The notes beneath the pieces were generated by a model. That model searched no databases. It was not told the origin of the DNA and was given only the letters and a program-made list of their open reading frames with translations. Positions 43,333-54,063 of a stretch of DNA of 64,000 nucleotides are shown here, piece by piece. The stretch is from Metellina segmentata (lineage: Eukaryota > Arthropoda > Arachnida > Araneae > Tetragnathidae). The translations under genes were made by a program, and so were the position numbers. The stretch lies in NCBI GenBank assembly GCA_947359465.1, contig OX375881.1:122027967-122091966 (forward strand), read 5' to 3'. Position 1 is the first letter of the stretch, and every line of letters begins with the position of its first letter.

Positions 43333-44798
43333 GGTATCTGACTACGTTAAAAAGTCCATTTTTGACCAAAATTTTGTATTTCGTTTTATTTAATATTATA
43401 AAAATTTAGACGTTTTTTCTTTCAAAAACAGTTTTTATTTTGTTTCTACAATCAATAGAAGTGGAGATATATTCATTTGAATTAATCGTGAAAGCTGATT
43501 TTCAAACCGGAAGTTGAGTAATTGCGCAGTTTTGGTTTGGGTTTCGCTGATAAATGAATTAAACAGCCACGTGTGTCTTAAATATTTAACAGCAGAATCG
43601 CTAACTCATGTTTTTATGCTGTGCTATATATCAACCACAAGTTCTTTTTATTTTGTTGTTCGTGCTGTTCATCCAAAGACAAACCTATGCATGGACAATG
43701 TCCGCAGGGTGAGAACAGCTGGTGTCGTTTCCAAAGGGCTAAAGCCATGGGGAAAACACTGAAAGGGAAATCACTTGGTCTTCCCAATTCAGTTATAAAC
43801 ATTGTGAAACCAATATACATGAGTTTGTGTGATAGAAGTCTGCTAGAAAAGTGTATGCACGGAATGACACAAAATCAGAACGAAGCCTTCAATGGAGTTA
43901 TATGAAACATTGCCGCGAAAGAAACTTTTGTGAGTCTAAAAACTCTCAGACTTGCAGTTTATATTGCAGTAGTGCAGTTCAATGATGGTTTTAGGGGCTT
44001 GCTCCAAGTTTTAAATAATATTGGACTCAGTCCTGGAGTTTACATATCAAAAGGATATGCCTCCATTGATAAAAAGAGAATTTCCTCTTCTGAAAGGCAG
44101 TCACAGCCTTCGACGAAACTGCAAAGAAAAAAATTAAAAGCTTCCAAAAATAAAAAATGGGCATGTAAGGAGATAGAGGAAGGTTTAATGTATAAAACAG
44201 GCGAATTTTGAAGTAATTAATTTGAAATATATATTAGTAAATTATTTAACAAATCTTTAAATGCATTTTTCTCAGAATGTGATTTTCAATAAAATCTTTG
44301 CACGACAAAGATAATAACTCAAAGTGTATTAAAAATTTTTGAATGAATTTTTTTCCATGGCTTTTTATATTTGTTTTGAAGATCCCGAGCTAGGATATAA
44401 GTTGTATGTTGAAAGGAAAATTTTTTAGAGTCATTTCACTGTAGTGTCGTTAGGAAAAATTTCAAATTTTCATGTTCTTTCTATGTTATGCACTATATAT
44501 CATGACTGGAGAGGAATATTGCAAATATCCTAGCTCAGGCGCTAGATCATATTGTTACGAGACTTGACAAAAAATCTTGTGTGGTTGTAGTGATATGATT
44601 TTAGGTTATGGGCTTTGACGTTTTCGTCCTTTTTTACCTAAATTTGTCAATTTTTGCCAGTTAAAAAAAATATATACATACTTTTAAGAAATTTTTTATT
44701 TTATATTATCTTTTTATAAGGTATTTTATCATAAAAAGAAAAAAAACCCTATTTGGACACTTTTTTGAAAAAAAGCACTCCGAACGTAGTCAGATACC
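43333..44798 (+). mobile_element. TTAA-flanked DNA transposon, internally deleted (1466 bp)
   Basis: TTAA at 43329-43332 and 44799-44802. Perfect 16-bp terminal inverted repeats GGTATCTGACTACGTT (43333-43348) and its complement (44783-44798). Near the 5' end AGCTGATTTTCAAACCGGAA (then GTT) matches the 5' region of the 26.6-29.4 kb element. It carries only the C-terminal part of the Mutator-like transposase. Confidence 0.9.
43660..44211 (+). pseudogene. Mutator-like transposase C-terminal fragment
   Basis: The frame reads KDKPMHGQCPQGENSWCRFQ, RAKAMGKTLKGKSLGLPN, DRSLLEKCMHGMTQNQNEAF and NGVI, then a TGA at 43903 where related copies have Trp. It continues in the same frame as TFVSLKTLRLAVYIAVVQFN, DGFRGLLQVLNNIGLSPG, ending in a basic tail (STKLQRKKLKASKNKK). 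The zinc ribbon and catalytic core are absent. The retained segment is nearly the same as in the 2.2-3.7 kb copy. Confidence 0.85.
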
Positions 44799-44802
44799 TT
44801 AA

Positions 44803-45715
44803 AATGAAGTGACAGAATGAATGAACTTCACCTCATTGTATACACTATTTTATTAATTTCTTTCCTTTTTTTATATTTGTGTATCGAATATTTTTTTGAT
44901 TTTATTAATTGTTTATAATGAAATTACAAAAAAAAGTTATATAGAGAATAATGAATTTTAGTGGGCGAACAAAAATAAATTACATGTTAATTATCTATTC
45001 ATAAAAACACAAAGACTGAAAACCGAAAATTTCATATTGTGAAAAAACTGTACGTGATGGAATTTTTCGGTTATTTTTTTCTGAAATCAGCTTCCAAAAA
45101 TACATCAGAAACAATGCTTAGTTTTCAGGAAATATTTTCATCGCAGATCTGTGTAATATGTATGTCCTGGAAACTCGATCGAGAAATAAATAACATCTTA
45201 AAACAGTGTGTAAAAGGTTGTTTTGGGATTTTGCGGCGCATAATTTGTCAGTAATTGATATTACGTAACACACATGTATTCGTATGTTATAGTCTATTAC
45301 TATTCATCGAATGCTAATGATGAACATTTAATTACTGTAACATAGGTTATTTTCTGTAACTATTGGTTTTAAAGTCAGAATTCCATGTTCGCAGTATTTC
45401 TAGAACAAGTGTAACTAATCAACATTAATTTATGTATTTTCCTTGACTTCGCATGCTGGTATCTTGTATATTTATAAACATCATTCGATTTTACCAGTTT
45501 TGTTCTGTTGTGGTAACAGAGTTATATTTGAATACTTCCAACATCAGTGGCATATTTTTGCGAGCCAAACAGGAATTCCAAAACTCTATAAGTTGTCTAT
45601 TTGATTGAATCGATTAAACCGAATCTGCGAATTGAAGAACACGTCAACTGACTTTTTATAAACGATTTTCCCAATTCATAGACCGGCATAATAACCGTTG
45701 TTGCTCTTGAATCTC
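44803..45715. other. AT-rich intergenic sequence
   Basis: No recognisable gene or repeat. A 71-codon frame at 45039 has no known motif. Confidence 0.45.
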
Positions 45716-45717
45716 TA

Positions 45718-45875
45718 TATCCGGGTTTGATCCCGGACAATCGCCAATACCCAGTTGTGTTGGTCCTGTGCTACGATAATGAAAATATTTGACTACAAAA
45801 TCTTAGACGCGAAATATAGGTAGGTAATTAAACTAACGTCGAACTAGAGCAACACAATTGGATGTTGGCGATAAG
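45718..45875. mobile_element. Two SINE 3' fragments, tail to tail
   Basis: On the plus strand GGGTTTGATCCCGGACAATC, then GCCAATACCCAGTTGTGTTG (45726-45770) is a SINE 3' part. From about 45820 to 45875 GTAGGTAATTAAACTAACGT, then CGAACTAGAGCAACACAATT is a minus-strand SINE 3' part. Both lack heads and bodies. Confidence 0.6.
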
Positions 45876-45879
45876 GATG

Positions 45880-46510
45880 CGACATGGATGTCGATGGGTT
45901 TTTTTTAAACATGGATAGATTTACCATCGATGTACTGGAACCGATGTTTTTTAATATCGATGTTTATACTTGCCGATGTTTTAATGTTGATGATGTTTTA
46001 TTTTTAAATAAAAACAGTCATATTATAAAAATTAAAATTAAAAATAAATCGAGAGCTTTGTCACCAAACGTGTACACCCGTCCAACAAAAACCGACTCTT
46101 CCGATCGCAATTGCACAATTTACATCGCAGAACAAAACAGAAGGTAGCAATCGATAGGGATAAATGTTTTCTACAAATATCAATACTTAAAATTTGTCTA
46201 AGGGGCCGTTTTCATATTAAATTGGGTGCTTGCTACGAAAATTTCAATACGAATCCCCATCTTTTATCACAAATTTGTATTCTACACACAATTTCAGGCG
46301 GAAATGAAAAAAAGTTAATACATTTTGTTGGAGTTTTCACCGATTTGTAAGTGTTTGACAATGAAATCTCCTAATTTAAATTGTGGTTTCACGTTATATT
46401 TGCTAAAACATTAATTTACCTGGGAAATTGTTTTTCCATCCTTTGCTACCCAAAAACCCAAATACAATCTATAAACATTTTAATTATCAAACTAAATTTT
46501 ACTATTTTTT
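45880..46510. other. AT-rich intergenic sequence
   Basis: GATGT-rich stretch at 45885-45990 (repeated ATCGATGT and GATGTTTT words). Otherwise nothing recognised. Confidence 0.4.
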
Positions 46511-46512
46511 AT

Positions 46513-46617
46513 TAATTATGAAATTAATATTGATACAAATTATGAAATTAATATTGATACAAATTATGAAAATAATATTGATACAAATTATGAAATTAAT
46601 ATTGATACAAATCATGA
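46513..46617. repeat. 24-bp tandem repeat, about 4.5 copies
   Basis: The unit is ATTATGAAATTAATATTGAT plus ACAA, with one variant unit. Because 24 is a multiple of 3 it reads as repeated MKLILIQI on the plus strand. Nothing indicates that this peptide is expressed. Confidence 0.92.
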
Positions 46618-46619
46618 AT

Positions 46620-47060
46620 AGAAATCTGAGCAAATTTTGACTCCGTGCGATTCAACTGTTACTGAAACATCGGAATTCCAAATTTCAGCTCATTACGTGC
46701 ATAAGTAGCAGCGAACTGAGACTTTTTGCAAAATTCGATGATTACTATCGTTATTGGGGATTGTTCACAAAGTGAAAACCGAAATTTCTGCCAACAGATC
46801 CTGGGATTCAATCAGAATTGATTCTGACTTTGTCACCATCTTAATGGACTCCATACCAAGGCGCCTGCAACAGGTCATTGACTGCGATGGTCACTACACG
46901 TCTTTATTAGTATTTATAATGTGATTGAATTCCGAACATTTACACGCTCCCTCCATGGTTTTTATGGATTTTCTCAGTCAATTTTAAGCTACTTTTCATT
47001 ATTTATTCATCAAATCCGCCTGAAATTGTGTGTAGAATGCAAATTTTTTTGACCGGTGTA
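46620..47060. other. Intergenic sequence, nothing recognised
   Basis: Mixed sequence upstream of the DUF7869-like relic. It may hold decayed upstream coding sequence, but no frame could be followed. Confidence 0.35.
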
Positions 47061-47065
47061 CATGA

Positions 47066-47735
47066 TTGTGTACAGGTCAAAATCGTATCCTGAAGTTACC
47101 ATTGTGCTTGATTAAGTTTATACAGAGCTATGTCAATTGTTGGGAAATCATTGATCATAAATTTATGGTAAGTGAACACTCTTACCTTTCAAACGAGACA
47201 GAATTTGGATCGATTGAATTATACGCAAAGAATAGAATGATTTATACTCCTGATGACGGGTACTGTTTTATTCTGATAGGCAGGAGAAAAAATAGATTCA
47301 TGTTGACCAAAATGAGATGTTACGACTTAAAATGTGTTGTTAACTTAGATCACTACTACTGTAGCACATGTAGAAAGAAAAACGATAACAGTACTCCGTT
47401 AACAGGTTGAAGAATTAGGATTATGGATTAGGATTTTGAAAGATCGTCCTATATAAAAAACACTGAATGATGATATGCCATTTTCTGTTCTCAATCTATG
47501 ACGAGCAAGGGCTGGTGTACCATCATCTCTAGCGAACGTTTGTCAAGATGCGCTGTATCTCGAGGAATACCAGTTTCGGAAGCAAAAAAAGGCATGATGG
47601 ACCATCTGAAACACGTTATAACAGTGAAACATGATATTTCCTATCGCTTCGAACGATTCTTGAATGTGAGGAGATACCACCTGACGATCTTGGTCCACTG
47701 GAAATTGCAGAAACTGTAGATCCAGAGCCAGAAGA
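47066..47735 (+). pseudogene. DUF7869-like transposon or host-gene relic
   Basis: The frame at 47066-47410 reads MCTGQNRILKLPLCLIKFIQ, IIDHKFMVSEHSYLSNETEF, GSIELYAKNRMIYTPDDGY and KNRFMLTKMRCYDL. It resembles, from memory, the arthropod domain now called DUF7869 (usual pattern: D.C.GQN.N......L......I..KF...GHS....D..F). A later block at 47560-47720 (VSEAKKGMMDHLKHV and LEIAETVDPEPEEPTNW) fits the C-terminal end of such proteins after frameshifts. A SINE begins directly after it. The function of the domain is not established; a transposon origin is likely. Confidence 0.5.
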
Positions 47736-48058
47736 GCCGACCAACTGGTATAGTACTTACGGTGTTATCCTCTAGATCGCAAGGTTCCTGGTTCAAATAC
47801 GGGTCAGTGCATGGATATTTGTAAGCGTATTGCGTAGAGGCGGCTAGTGCACCTTAGATCTATCGGGGCCGAAAGTAATCACGTTTGATGGTGTAGAAGC
47901 TTGGAGTTGGGTGCGTGCTCAGGTGTTGCCTCGTCATCTGACCATGGTTCTAAAGTGCGTGGTGTTGTCCTCGGTTCTTTTCCTTAGGGGATTGATCCCG
48001 GCCCGTCGTCAATAGCCCTTTGTGTTGCTCTAGTGCGACATTAATTAAAATTATATTT
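47736..48058 (+). mobile_element. SINE, type I head, plus strand
   Basis: Begins GCCGACCAACTGGTATAGTA with a damaged A box, then GGTTCCTGGTTCAAATACGG (B box with one change). The body and 3' end follow the main family (GTGTTGCTCTAGTGCGACAT, TAATTAAAATTAT). It is older than the neighbouring minus-strand copy, judging by the number of differences. Confidence 0.85.
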
Positions 48059-48070
48059 CCCAGTCAGAAG

Positions 48071-48410
48071 GTAATGGTAATGGTAATGGTAATTTTAGTT
48101 AACGTCGTACTAGAGCAACACAACGGGCTATTGACGACGGTCCGGAATCAGTCCCTTAAGGGAAAGATTCGAGGACAACACCTCGTAATTTTGAACCACG
48201 GTCAGATGACGAAGCAACACCTGAGCTGGCACCCCACTCTCCAAACTTCCACGCCAACCCAACGTGAGGACTTTCGGCCACGACAGATTTAAGGTGCACC
48301 AGCCGCCTCTACACCATACGTTTACAAACATCCATGCCCGGACCCGGATTCGAACCAGGAACCTTCCGATCTAGAGGCTAACACCTTAACCACTATACCG
48401 GTTGGTCGGC
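48071..48410 (-). mobile_element. Full-length SINE, type I head, minus strand (340 bp)
   Basis: Perfect target duplication CCCAGTCAGAAG (48059-48070 and 48411-48422), possibly one base longer. In SINE orientation it starts GCCGACCAACCGGTATAGTG, has B box GGTTCGAATCC, the canonical body and a tail of repeated ATTACC units (GGTAATGGTAATGG on the plus strand). It differs little from the copy at 15553. It sits tail to tail with the older plus-strand copy. Confidence 0.93.
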
Positions 48411-48423
48411 CCCAGTCAGAAGG

Positions 48424-48980
48424 AAATAGTACTAAATGACTATTTATTCAGTCTTTGATTTTTGCCCATTTGTAGTGACAATTATTTTTAATACGAATAT
48501 GATTTTTGTAGGTTCTCAAGTTCATTTTGTATCAATTTTGAAGACATATACTCTGGTGTAAGTCATACACAATGGTGAAAGTCATTGGTTTTGTAAATGC
48601 ACAATGGTGTAAGTCATTTTCGTCATCAGTAAAATTGTAACTGTTGTACAAATTTCCTTCAATTTATGCCTCTATGTTAAATTTGGATCCAGGTGACATC
48701 CGGATAACATTACACAACTTTTGTTCCTGAATTTATTACCGCACCTTTTGCGTTCTGTTGATTTCTGGAAAACGAAGAAAATGTGACTTAAACCACTGTC
48801 TCTTTAACCCGTCCATTTGAGGTCACTACTGATATAACTTTCAAAAGCCCTCGTGTACCACGACGATCTAAGGCTAAACGGAGTTTCAAACTTGACATTC
48901 TGGTCATTCTTTGACATTATGGTTGCTAATTCGCTGCTCTACCGACTATACTACACTGGTATCTATACCGAAATGAATCT
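48424..48980. other. AT-rich spacer, nothing recognised
   Basis: No gene recognised. CACAATGGTGAAAGTCATTG and GCACAATGGTGTAAGTCATT repeat twice near 48570-48620. Confidence 0.45.
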
Positions 48981-48984
48981 AGTA

Positions 48985-49130
48985 CGATACCTGTCTATTT
49001 TGAATCACGGTCAGATGTGACATGTCACCAACCCCAACATACACGATTATCTAGGGTTGGAACGAGTTTTGAACTCGTAACCCTCTATTTCCTAACCCGT
49101 TGGTTTTCCAACTGGGCTACACTGGTCACA
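48985..49130 (-). mobile_element. SINE relic, type II head, minus strand
   Basis: In SINE orientation the head reads GTAGCCCAGTTGGAAAACCA, then ACGGGTTAGGAAATAGAGGG and a B-box-like GAGTTCAAAACTCG. A short body remnant (CACATCTGACCGTGATTC) follows. Most of the body is deleted. Confidence 0.55.
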
Positions 49131-49344
49131 ATTATATTCTTGTTTGAATAGGGATTAATAAATGTATTTTGATGATTCTATAACTGTGTAGGGGTCTGAA
49201 TGGTATGAAATAAGGGATAGGAAAGCTGAGGAATGCCATATGGTAACTGTCAGAAGCGCCCTCTGGCGTGTTTGGAAGTGTCACGCTTACAAGTCTGTCA
49301 CTGACAGGGCATGGAAACAACTTACAACCAATCTGGAAGATAAA

Positions 49345-49510
49345 GTTCGGCATGGTGTGAAGTTTGGAGAGTGATGTGTCAGCTCATACGTTGACCTCGT
49401 CATCTGACTGTGGCTCAAGAGTGAATGGTGTTGATCTGGGATCATTCCCTTTGGGTTTGATCCCGGATGGTCGACAATAGACTGCTATGTTGTTGAAGTG
49501 TGAAGTTTTT
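49345..49510 (+). mobile_element. SINE body and 3' fragment, plus strand
   Basis: AAGTTTGGAGAGTGATGTGT, TCATCTGACTGTGGCTCAAG and GGGTTTGATCCCGGATGGTC place it in the main family. Head and most of the left body are missing. Confidence 0.75.
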
Positions 49511-49654
49511 TACTAAGTACTAAAACACAAAGTCAACTATGAAGTACTTTTTGGTGCTTATTGAGTATTGTCTTACCATCGTGTTCTGCATGAAAGTAGG
49601 TATTTTATTTAAAGTGTGCGTACACACTACAAGTTTTTTTTAAATTTTATCTTT

Positions 49655-50310
49655 TAAAATCCAGTTTTTTCACAATAGATTGTTGGTTTATGCTTAATAC
49701 CAATTCATTGAGAAAAAAGAAATCATATTAAACTATTAATTAGCTAATTAAGATATATTGAACTAATTAGCATGTTTTTTGAACAGTTATATCTCAAATT
49801 ATCATTTGTCTAGAAAGACAACTCTAGTTGGAATTTATTTCCAATATTATTCTTCATATTTTGACCCTCAATCAAGTTTCTAGAGATAAAAGTTTTTCTG
49901 TTAAAACTTTTTTCGCCAAGGATGCATGTAAAATCAAGATTTATTTCTGGAAATTTGGGATTTAAAAGTTTATTAAAAATTTATTTCTTAACTAATAACT
50001 CTGATTGAAGGTCAAAACATTCACTGTATTATATACATTATAATGATACAAAAATAATTATAATAGAGAGATTAATTTATTGCTGAGTTATCACTGTTTG
50101 AACAAAGCATCATATTACAACTTGTTTCTTCAGAAATCGAGTTTAAAGTTTTGGAAACATGCCTCTATATGGTGACAGTACCTAACAAAAACCCTTGTGA
50201 GAGAAAATAGAAAGTATTTCGAATATTTTCAAGATGGTGGAGTCATTGGAAAGCTAAAGAATTGAAAAAAATTTCTGAAACAATAAAAAAAAATTTGACT
50301 TTCTGTTCGA
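49655..50310. repeat. Foldback-like dispersed repeat, copy 2
   Basis: Homologous to 5968-6635 in the same orientation. The same internal inversions occur here: AACAGTTATATCTCAAATTA near 49785 against TGAGTTATCACTGTT near 50083, and ATATTTTGACCCTCAATCAA near 49856 against CTGATTGAAGGTCAAAACAT near 50002. It ends where the 89-bp array begins. Confidence 0.7.
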
Positions 50311-50311
50311 T

Positions 50312-50960
50312 CAAATCCTGAGGGAAAGATCCGATCAAAACACCACGTCATTTAGAACCAAAATTTGATCACTTGGTCACACCTGAGCTGGAGCACCAAA
50401 CCTGAAGGGAAAGAAAGATCCAATCAAAACACCACGTCATTTAGAACCACAATCCAGTCACTAGGTCACACCTTAGCTGGAGCACCAAACCCTAAGGGAA
50501 AGAAAGATCCAATCAAAACACCACGGCATTTGGAACCACAATCCAGTCACTAGGTCACACCTTAGCTTGAGCACCAAACCCTAAGGGAAAGAAAGTTCCA
50601 ATCAAAACACCACGTCATTTGGAACCACAATCCAGTCACTAGGTCACACTTTAGCTGGAGCACCAAACCCTAAGGGAAAGAAAGATCTAATCAAAACACC
50701 ACGTCATTTGCAACCACAATCCAGTCACTAGGTCACACCTTAGCTGGAGCACCAAACCCTAAGGGAAAGAAAGATCCAATCAAAACACCACGTCATTTGG
50801 AAACACAATCCAGTCACTAGGTCACACCTTAGCTGGAGCACCAAACCCTAAGGGAAAGAAAGATCCAATCAAAACACCACGTCATTTTGAACCACAATCC
50901 GGTCACTAGGTCGCACCTGATCTGGAGCACCACTTTCTAAACTTCCAGTTTTCTACCGGT
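50312..50960 (-). repeat. 89-bp minisatellite derived from a SINE body (about 7 copies)
   Basis: AGCTGGAGCACCAAA recurs at 50386, 50475, 50564, 50653, 50742, 50831 and, slightly changed, 50920: an exact 89-bp period. The unit (GGGAAAGAAAGATCCAATCA, AAACACCACGTCATTT, GGAACCACAATCCAGTCACT, AGGTCACACCTTAGCTGG) matches the reversed SINE segment 'GGGAAAGATCCGAGGACAAC ... GGTCAGATGACG ... CACCTGAGCTGGCACC'. The right edge (CACCACTTTCTAAACTTCC) continues as ordinary SINE. The array thus arose by expansion inside a minus-strand SINE. Confidence 0.9.
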
Positions 50961-50964
50961 TAAA

Positions 50965-53230
50965 CAATCATTAACATAATTTGGTGGTTAAAAATTATTT
51001 CCATTTATGAGTGTGATGTAATGAACATTGTTTAATTATATGACGTCGTAAGGTTTTGTACTAAGTGAAAAATATCGCATTTTCGTACTTAACTATCAAT
51101 GTCTTCTTTCTAAGAAAGTACACGTTTGCATGCATTCCCTAGTTTCTAACAGTTTATGAAGAAAGTAATTAAGGATCAGACGTTGTTTATAAATTTGGTG
51201 TCCTTGCTGGGTCTACAAATTACACGGTTCTGCATTTAATTTGTCTCTTGGTGTTTCCAAAAAAAAAAAATAAAAGGAAAGAGGAAATTCCGAAAACACG
51301 CTTTTATCTTTTATCTCTTTTTGTGTAAGCTATAATTAATGTTCACCACAGCATTTCTAAAAGGTTGTAGAAATGCTCTGATTATTATACGGTCCACTAC
51401 AATAGACGACACCGTATATTTCCGAGAAAAGTGGCTCAATGCAAAAAGTAAAATAGTTTAATATTAATTTTTTAGCTGTGTATTTTATTGATATCCCTAA
51501 AAATGTATCGATCGCATTTTGCGATTTGTGCTCCATCCCTTGAAGTGGTTTCGACAAGATATCTCGTCGATCAAGATTTGACCAAGTTTGCTAACGATGA
51601 TATGTCTCGTTATATCTTGTCCTTCAGGATCCAATCCGTTTTGTGAATGACCAGACACTTTGTTGAGACAACAGAGCCAACTGATTTTGGATCCACCATG
51701 AACTGTGTGGGAGAGCATGTCTCCATTTTGGACTTACGAATTTAAAAATATAAGCTCTATATTGATTAAAAAATATGCAAAAATACTTCATACACTGTAG
51801 TCCTGAAAAACAGAAAGCAGAGAAAAAAGATGACAGTTCAAAAGTTGGTTTTACTCCTGACATTCGATGGAAAAACGTGAATAACTCAAAATTTTACAGC
51901 TGCATTTATGAAATTTAACCAGCATATTTTTTAAACAGTAAAATCTTTGGTTTTGGTCAGTCTAAAATATGCAATTGATTTAATTAAAGCGCAAAGTAGA
52001 ACAATTAATTATAATTAGTTCGATTAATGTGTCGAAAACCCATTTTCAAATTTCAATTTATGCCTCGTGGGTTGACTATTTACTTAATCTCAATCGCTTT
52101 GCTGGGAATAGTAACGATTCAGCCGGCTATAAAACTTTGCCCTGTATATCAAATGTTTTTGGATAAATATCTCAGAAACAGAAACAAGTATCTCTATAGT
52201 ATAGAAGGTTTATCAAAACTTATAATGAAAACTTTTCTGGAAACATTTTTTTCCGTGATGGTACTTGAAGAATTTTAAATATCTTACAGCGCGCTTCAAG
52301 CAGTCTCAGACTTTCTAACGTGCAAATCTTTAATTTGATAGTTTTTAAAATCCAGTAAAATCCTGTTTTAAGGATTGATGAAAATTACCTTTTCCAAAGC
52401 GTAATTACTGTTTTTTTTCACGTTTTAATACTTTATTATTAATTTTATTTTATTTGCTTTACGCTTTTTAATCCCACCTTATGGATCAATTTTACGACTT
52501 CTTAAACTTTCTGATTAGGTACTTATATTTTAGCTTTCTTTTCGATTTAACTGAAAATATGTCCAACACCACATGTTGTTAATGTTTATCCCTTGAAGTC
52601 TGCTTTAACCTTACTGCATGAATAATTTATTGACAGATGATATTAACGCCAACTCTTTCGTCTAGACGGCTTACATTAAAATTCATCGCAATCGAAAGAA
52701 TTTCCCTCTTCCGGGTGTTTTTTAATGTTTGTGTTGCTAATGCGTTTTCACAGAAATGATCATTTCACATTTTCAATAAAATTTGTAGTATTATTCGTAC
52801 TTTTAAAGCATCAAAAAATTCGACTGTCAAAGTTCAACTATCCAACTGGTTTCGATGAGATATCTTGTCATCAAGATTTAGTCTGTTTTGTTCAAAGTGG
52901 GATACATAGACGTAAAATATAAGGTAGGTGTTCCAAATATTGCCTACTCTAACTACTTATCTGTTTCTCAGCCTCCTGGGTTGGGAAATAAAGATGTAAA
53001 CTAAATGAATATCACTAGTAACTATTCTGCTTTGGTTTCCAGATTCCTTCTTTACTTATGCCAGTTTAAGTTAACTAGTAAAACTTCAAAAAGTTTCCCA
53101 AGAGAATTTGCAAGAGTGAGTTCCTAATATCGTCGACCCCTTTTTCTATTACCACCCACCAGGCGAAATGATGATCTACTTTTAAAAACGAGTTGCTAGT
53201 ACAGAACACACATACCAATCGTTTGTACAC
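50965..53230. other. AT-rich intergenic sequence with dispersed motif fragments
   Basis: Copies of the GATATC-type repeat occur at 51545-51650 (GACAAGATATCTCGTCGATC, CGTTATATCTTGTCCTTCAG) and 52845-52895 (GATGAGATATCTTGTCATCA). No protein motif was recognised in the frames of this stretch. Confidence 0.45.
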
Positions 53231-53235
53231 TCAAA

Positions 53236-53300
53236 CCTGTTTTTGTGACTCGACAGTCAAACACAAACCGTAACACTATGGAAGCTCCGTAGTGCGCATG
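53236..53300 (-). repeat. Dispersed repeat related to 63.48 kb
   Basis: In reverse orientation it reads CATAGTGTTACGGTTTGTGT, then TTGACTGTCGAGTCAC. The same sequence occurs forward at 63484-63520 (CATAGTGTTACGGTTTGGGT, then TTGACTGTCGAGTG). Confidence 0.7.
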
Positions 53301-53519
53301 TCCGCTGAAAAGTGGAAGAGTTTATTTTCGAGCGTGAGGTGCAAACAAGATGTGTTTTGGGGAGGGGTATTAAAAAGCCGATTGTGTCATCTTTTAGGGT
53401 TCGCAAAGCAGAAAGCCCGCGTAATCGTTCACAAAGCTAGCACCTTTTTCTTAGATACTGATTGCTTGCCGTCCATGATATGTATGTACGTTGTTCTTCT
53501 GTGATATTCAAGTAATTCA

Positions 53520-54060
53520 TTTCTTTCTTTTTATTTCATTTGAATTGTTTCCATTTCGGTATTCTGTGTTTCATTTCCATTTCGTGATACATTTATTTCA
53601 CTGTGATATTTCGTTTTGTTTAATTTGTTACTTTCACTAGGTTTTTTTTTACTAGGGTTAAGTTTTACTAGTTTTACACTTATTTTCGGTGCATTAATTT
53701 TGTTTTATTTGTTTCCATTTCAGTGTTGTCATTAATTTACAGTGCATAAATTTATTTTTCAGTGTATTGTCTGTCTAATTTGATTTTCTGTGTTAATTGC
53801 TTCGTTCAATGTGTTGTTTTCAGCGTAGTGTTTGGTTTTCAGTGTATTTTTTGTTTCCATTTAAGTATTGTAACTTATTTGCAGTGTATTAATTTGTATT
53901 CAAGTGTATTAATTTGTTTTTCAGTGTGTTAATTGTTTCGTTTAACTTGTGGTTGTCCATGTATTAATTATATCCATCTTGGTAGTGTTGCATTCATTTT
54001 ATTCCCATTTGGATTGTTTTCAATTCAACTGATTTTTCTACTTGCAAATTTAGATTGTTT
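53520..54060. repeat. T-rich degenerate short repeat
   Basis: Words such as TTTCAGTGTATTAATTTG, TTCATTTCCATTTCGTG and TTTTCAGTGTGTTAATT repeat irregularly over about 500 bp. The strand is strongly T over A. It lies immediately upstream of the ATG of the zinc-finger relic. Confidence 0.55.
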
Positions 54061-54063
54061 TAA

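Noticed and set aside
46428..46640. 70-residue protein with MKLILIQI repeats
   Set aside because: The repeats mirror a 24-bp tandem DNA repeat whose length happens to be a multiple of three.
50312..50960. CRISPR-like array
   Set aside because: The repeats follow one another directly without unique spacers, the unit is 89 bp, and it matches a SINE body in a eukaryotic setting.
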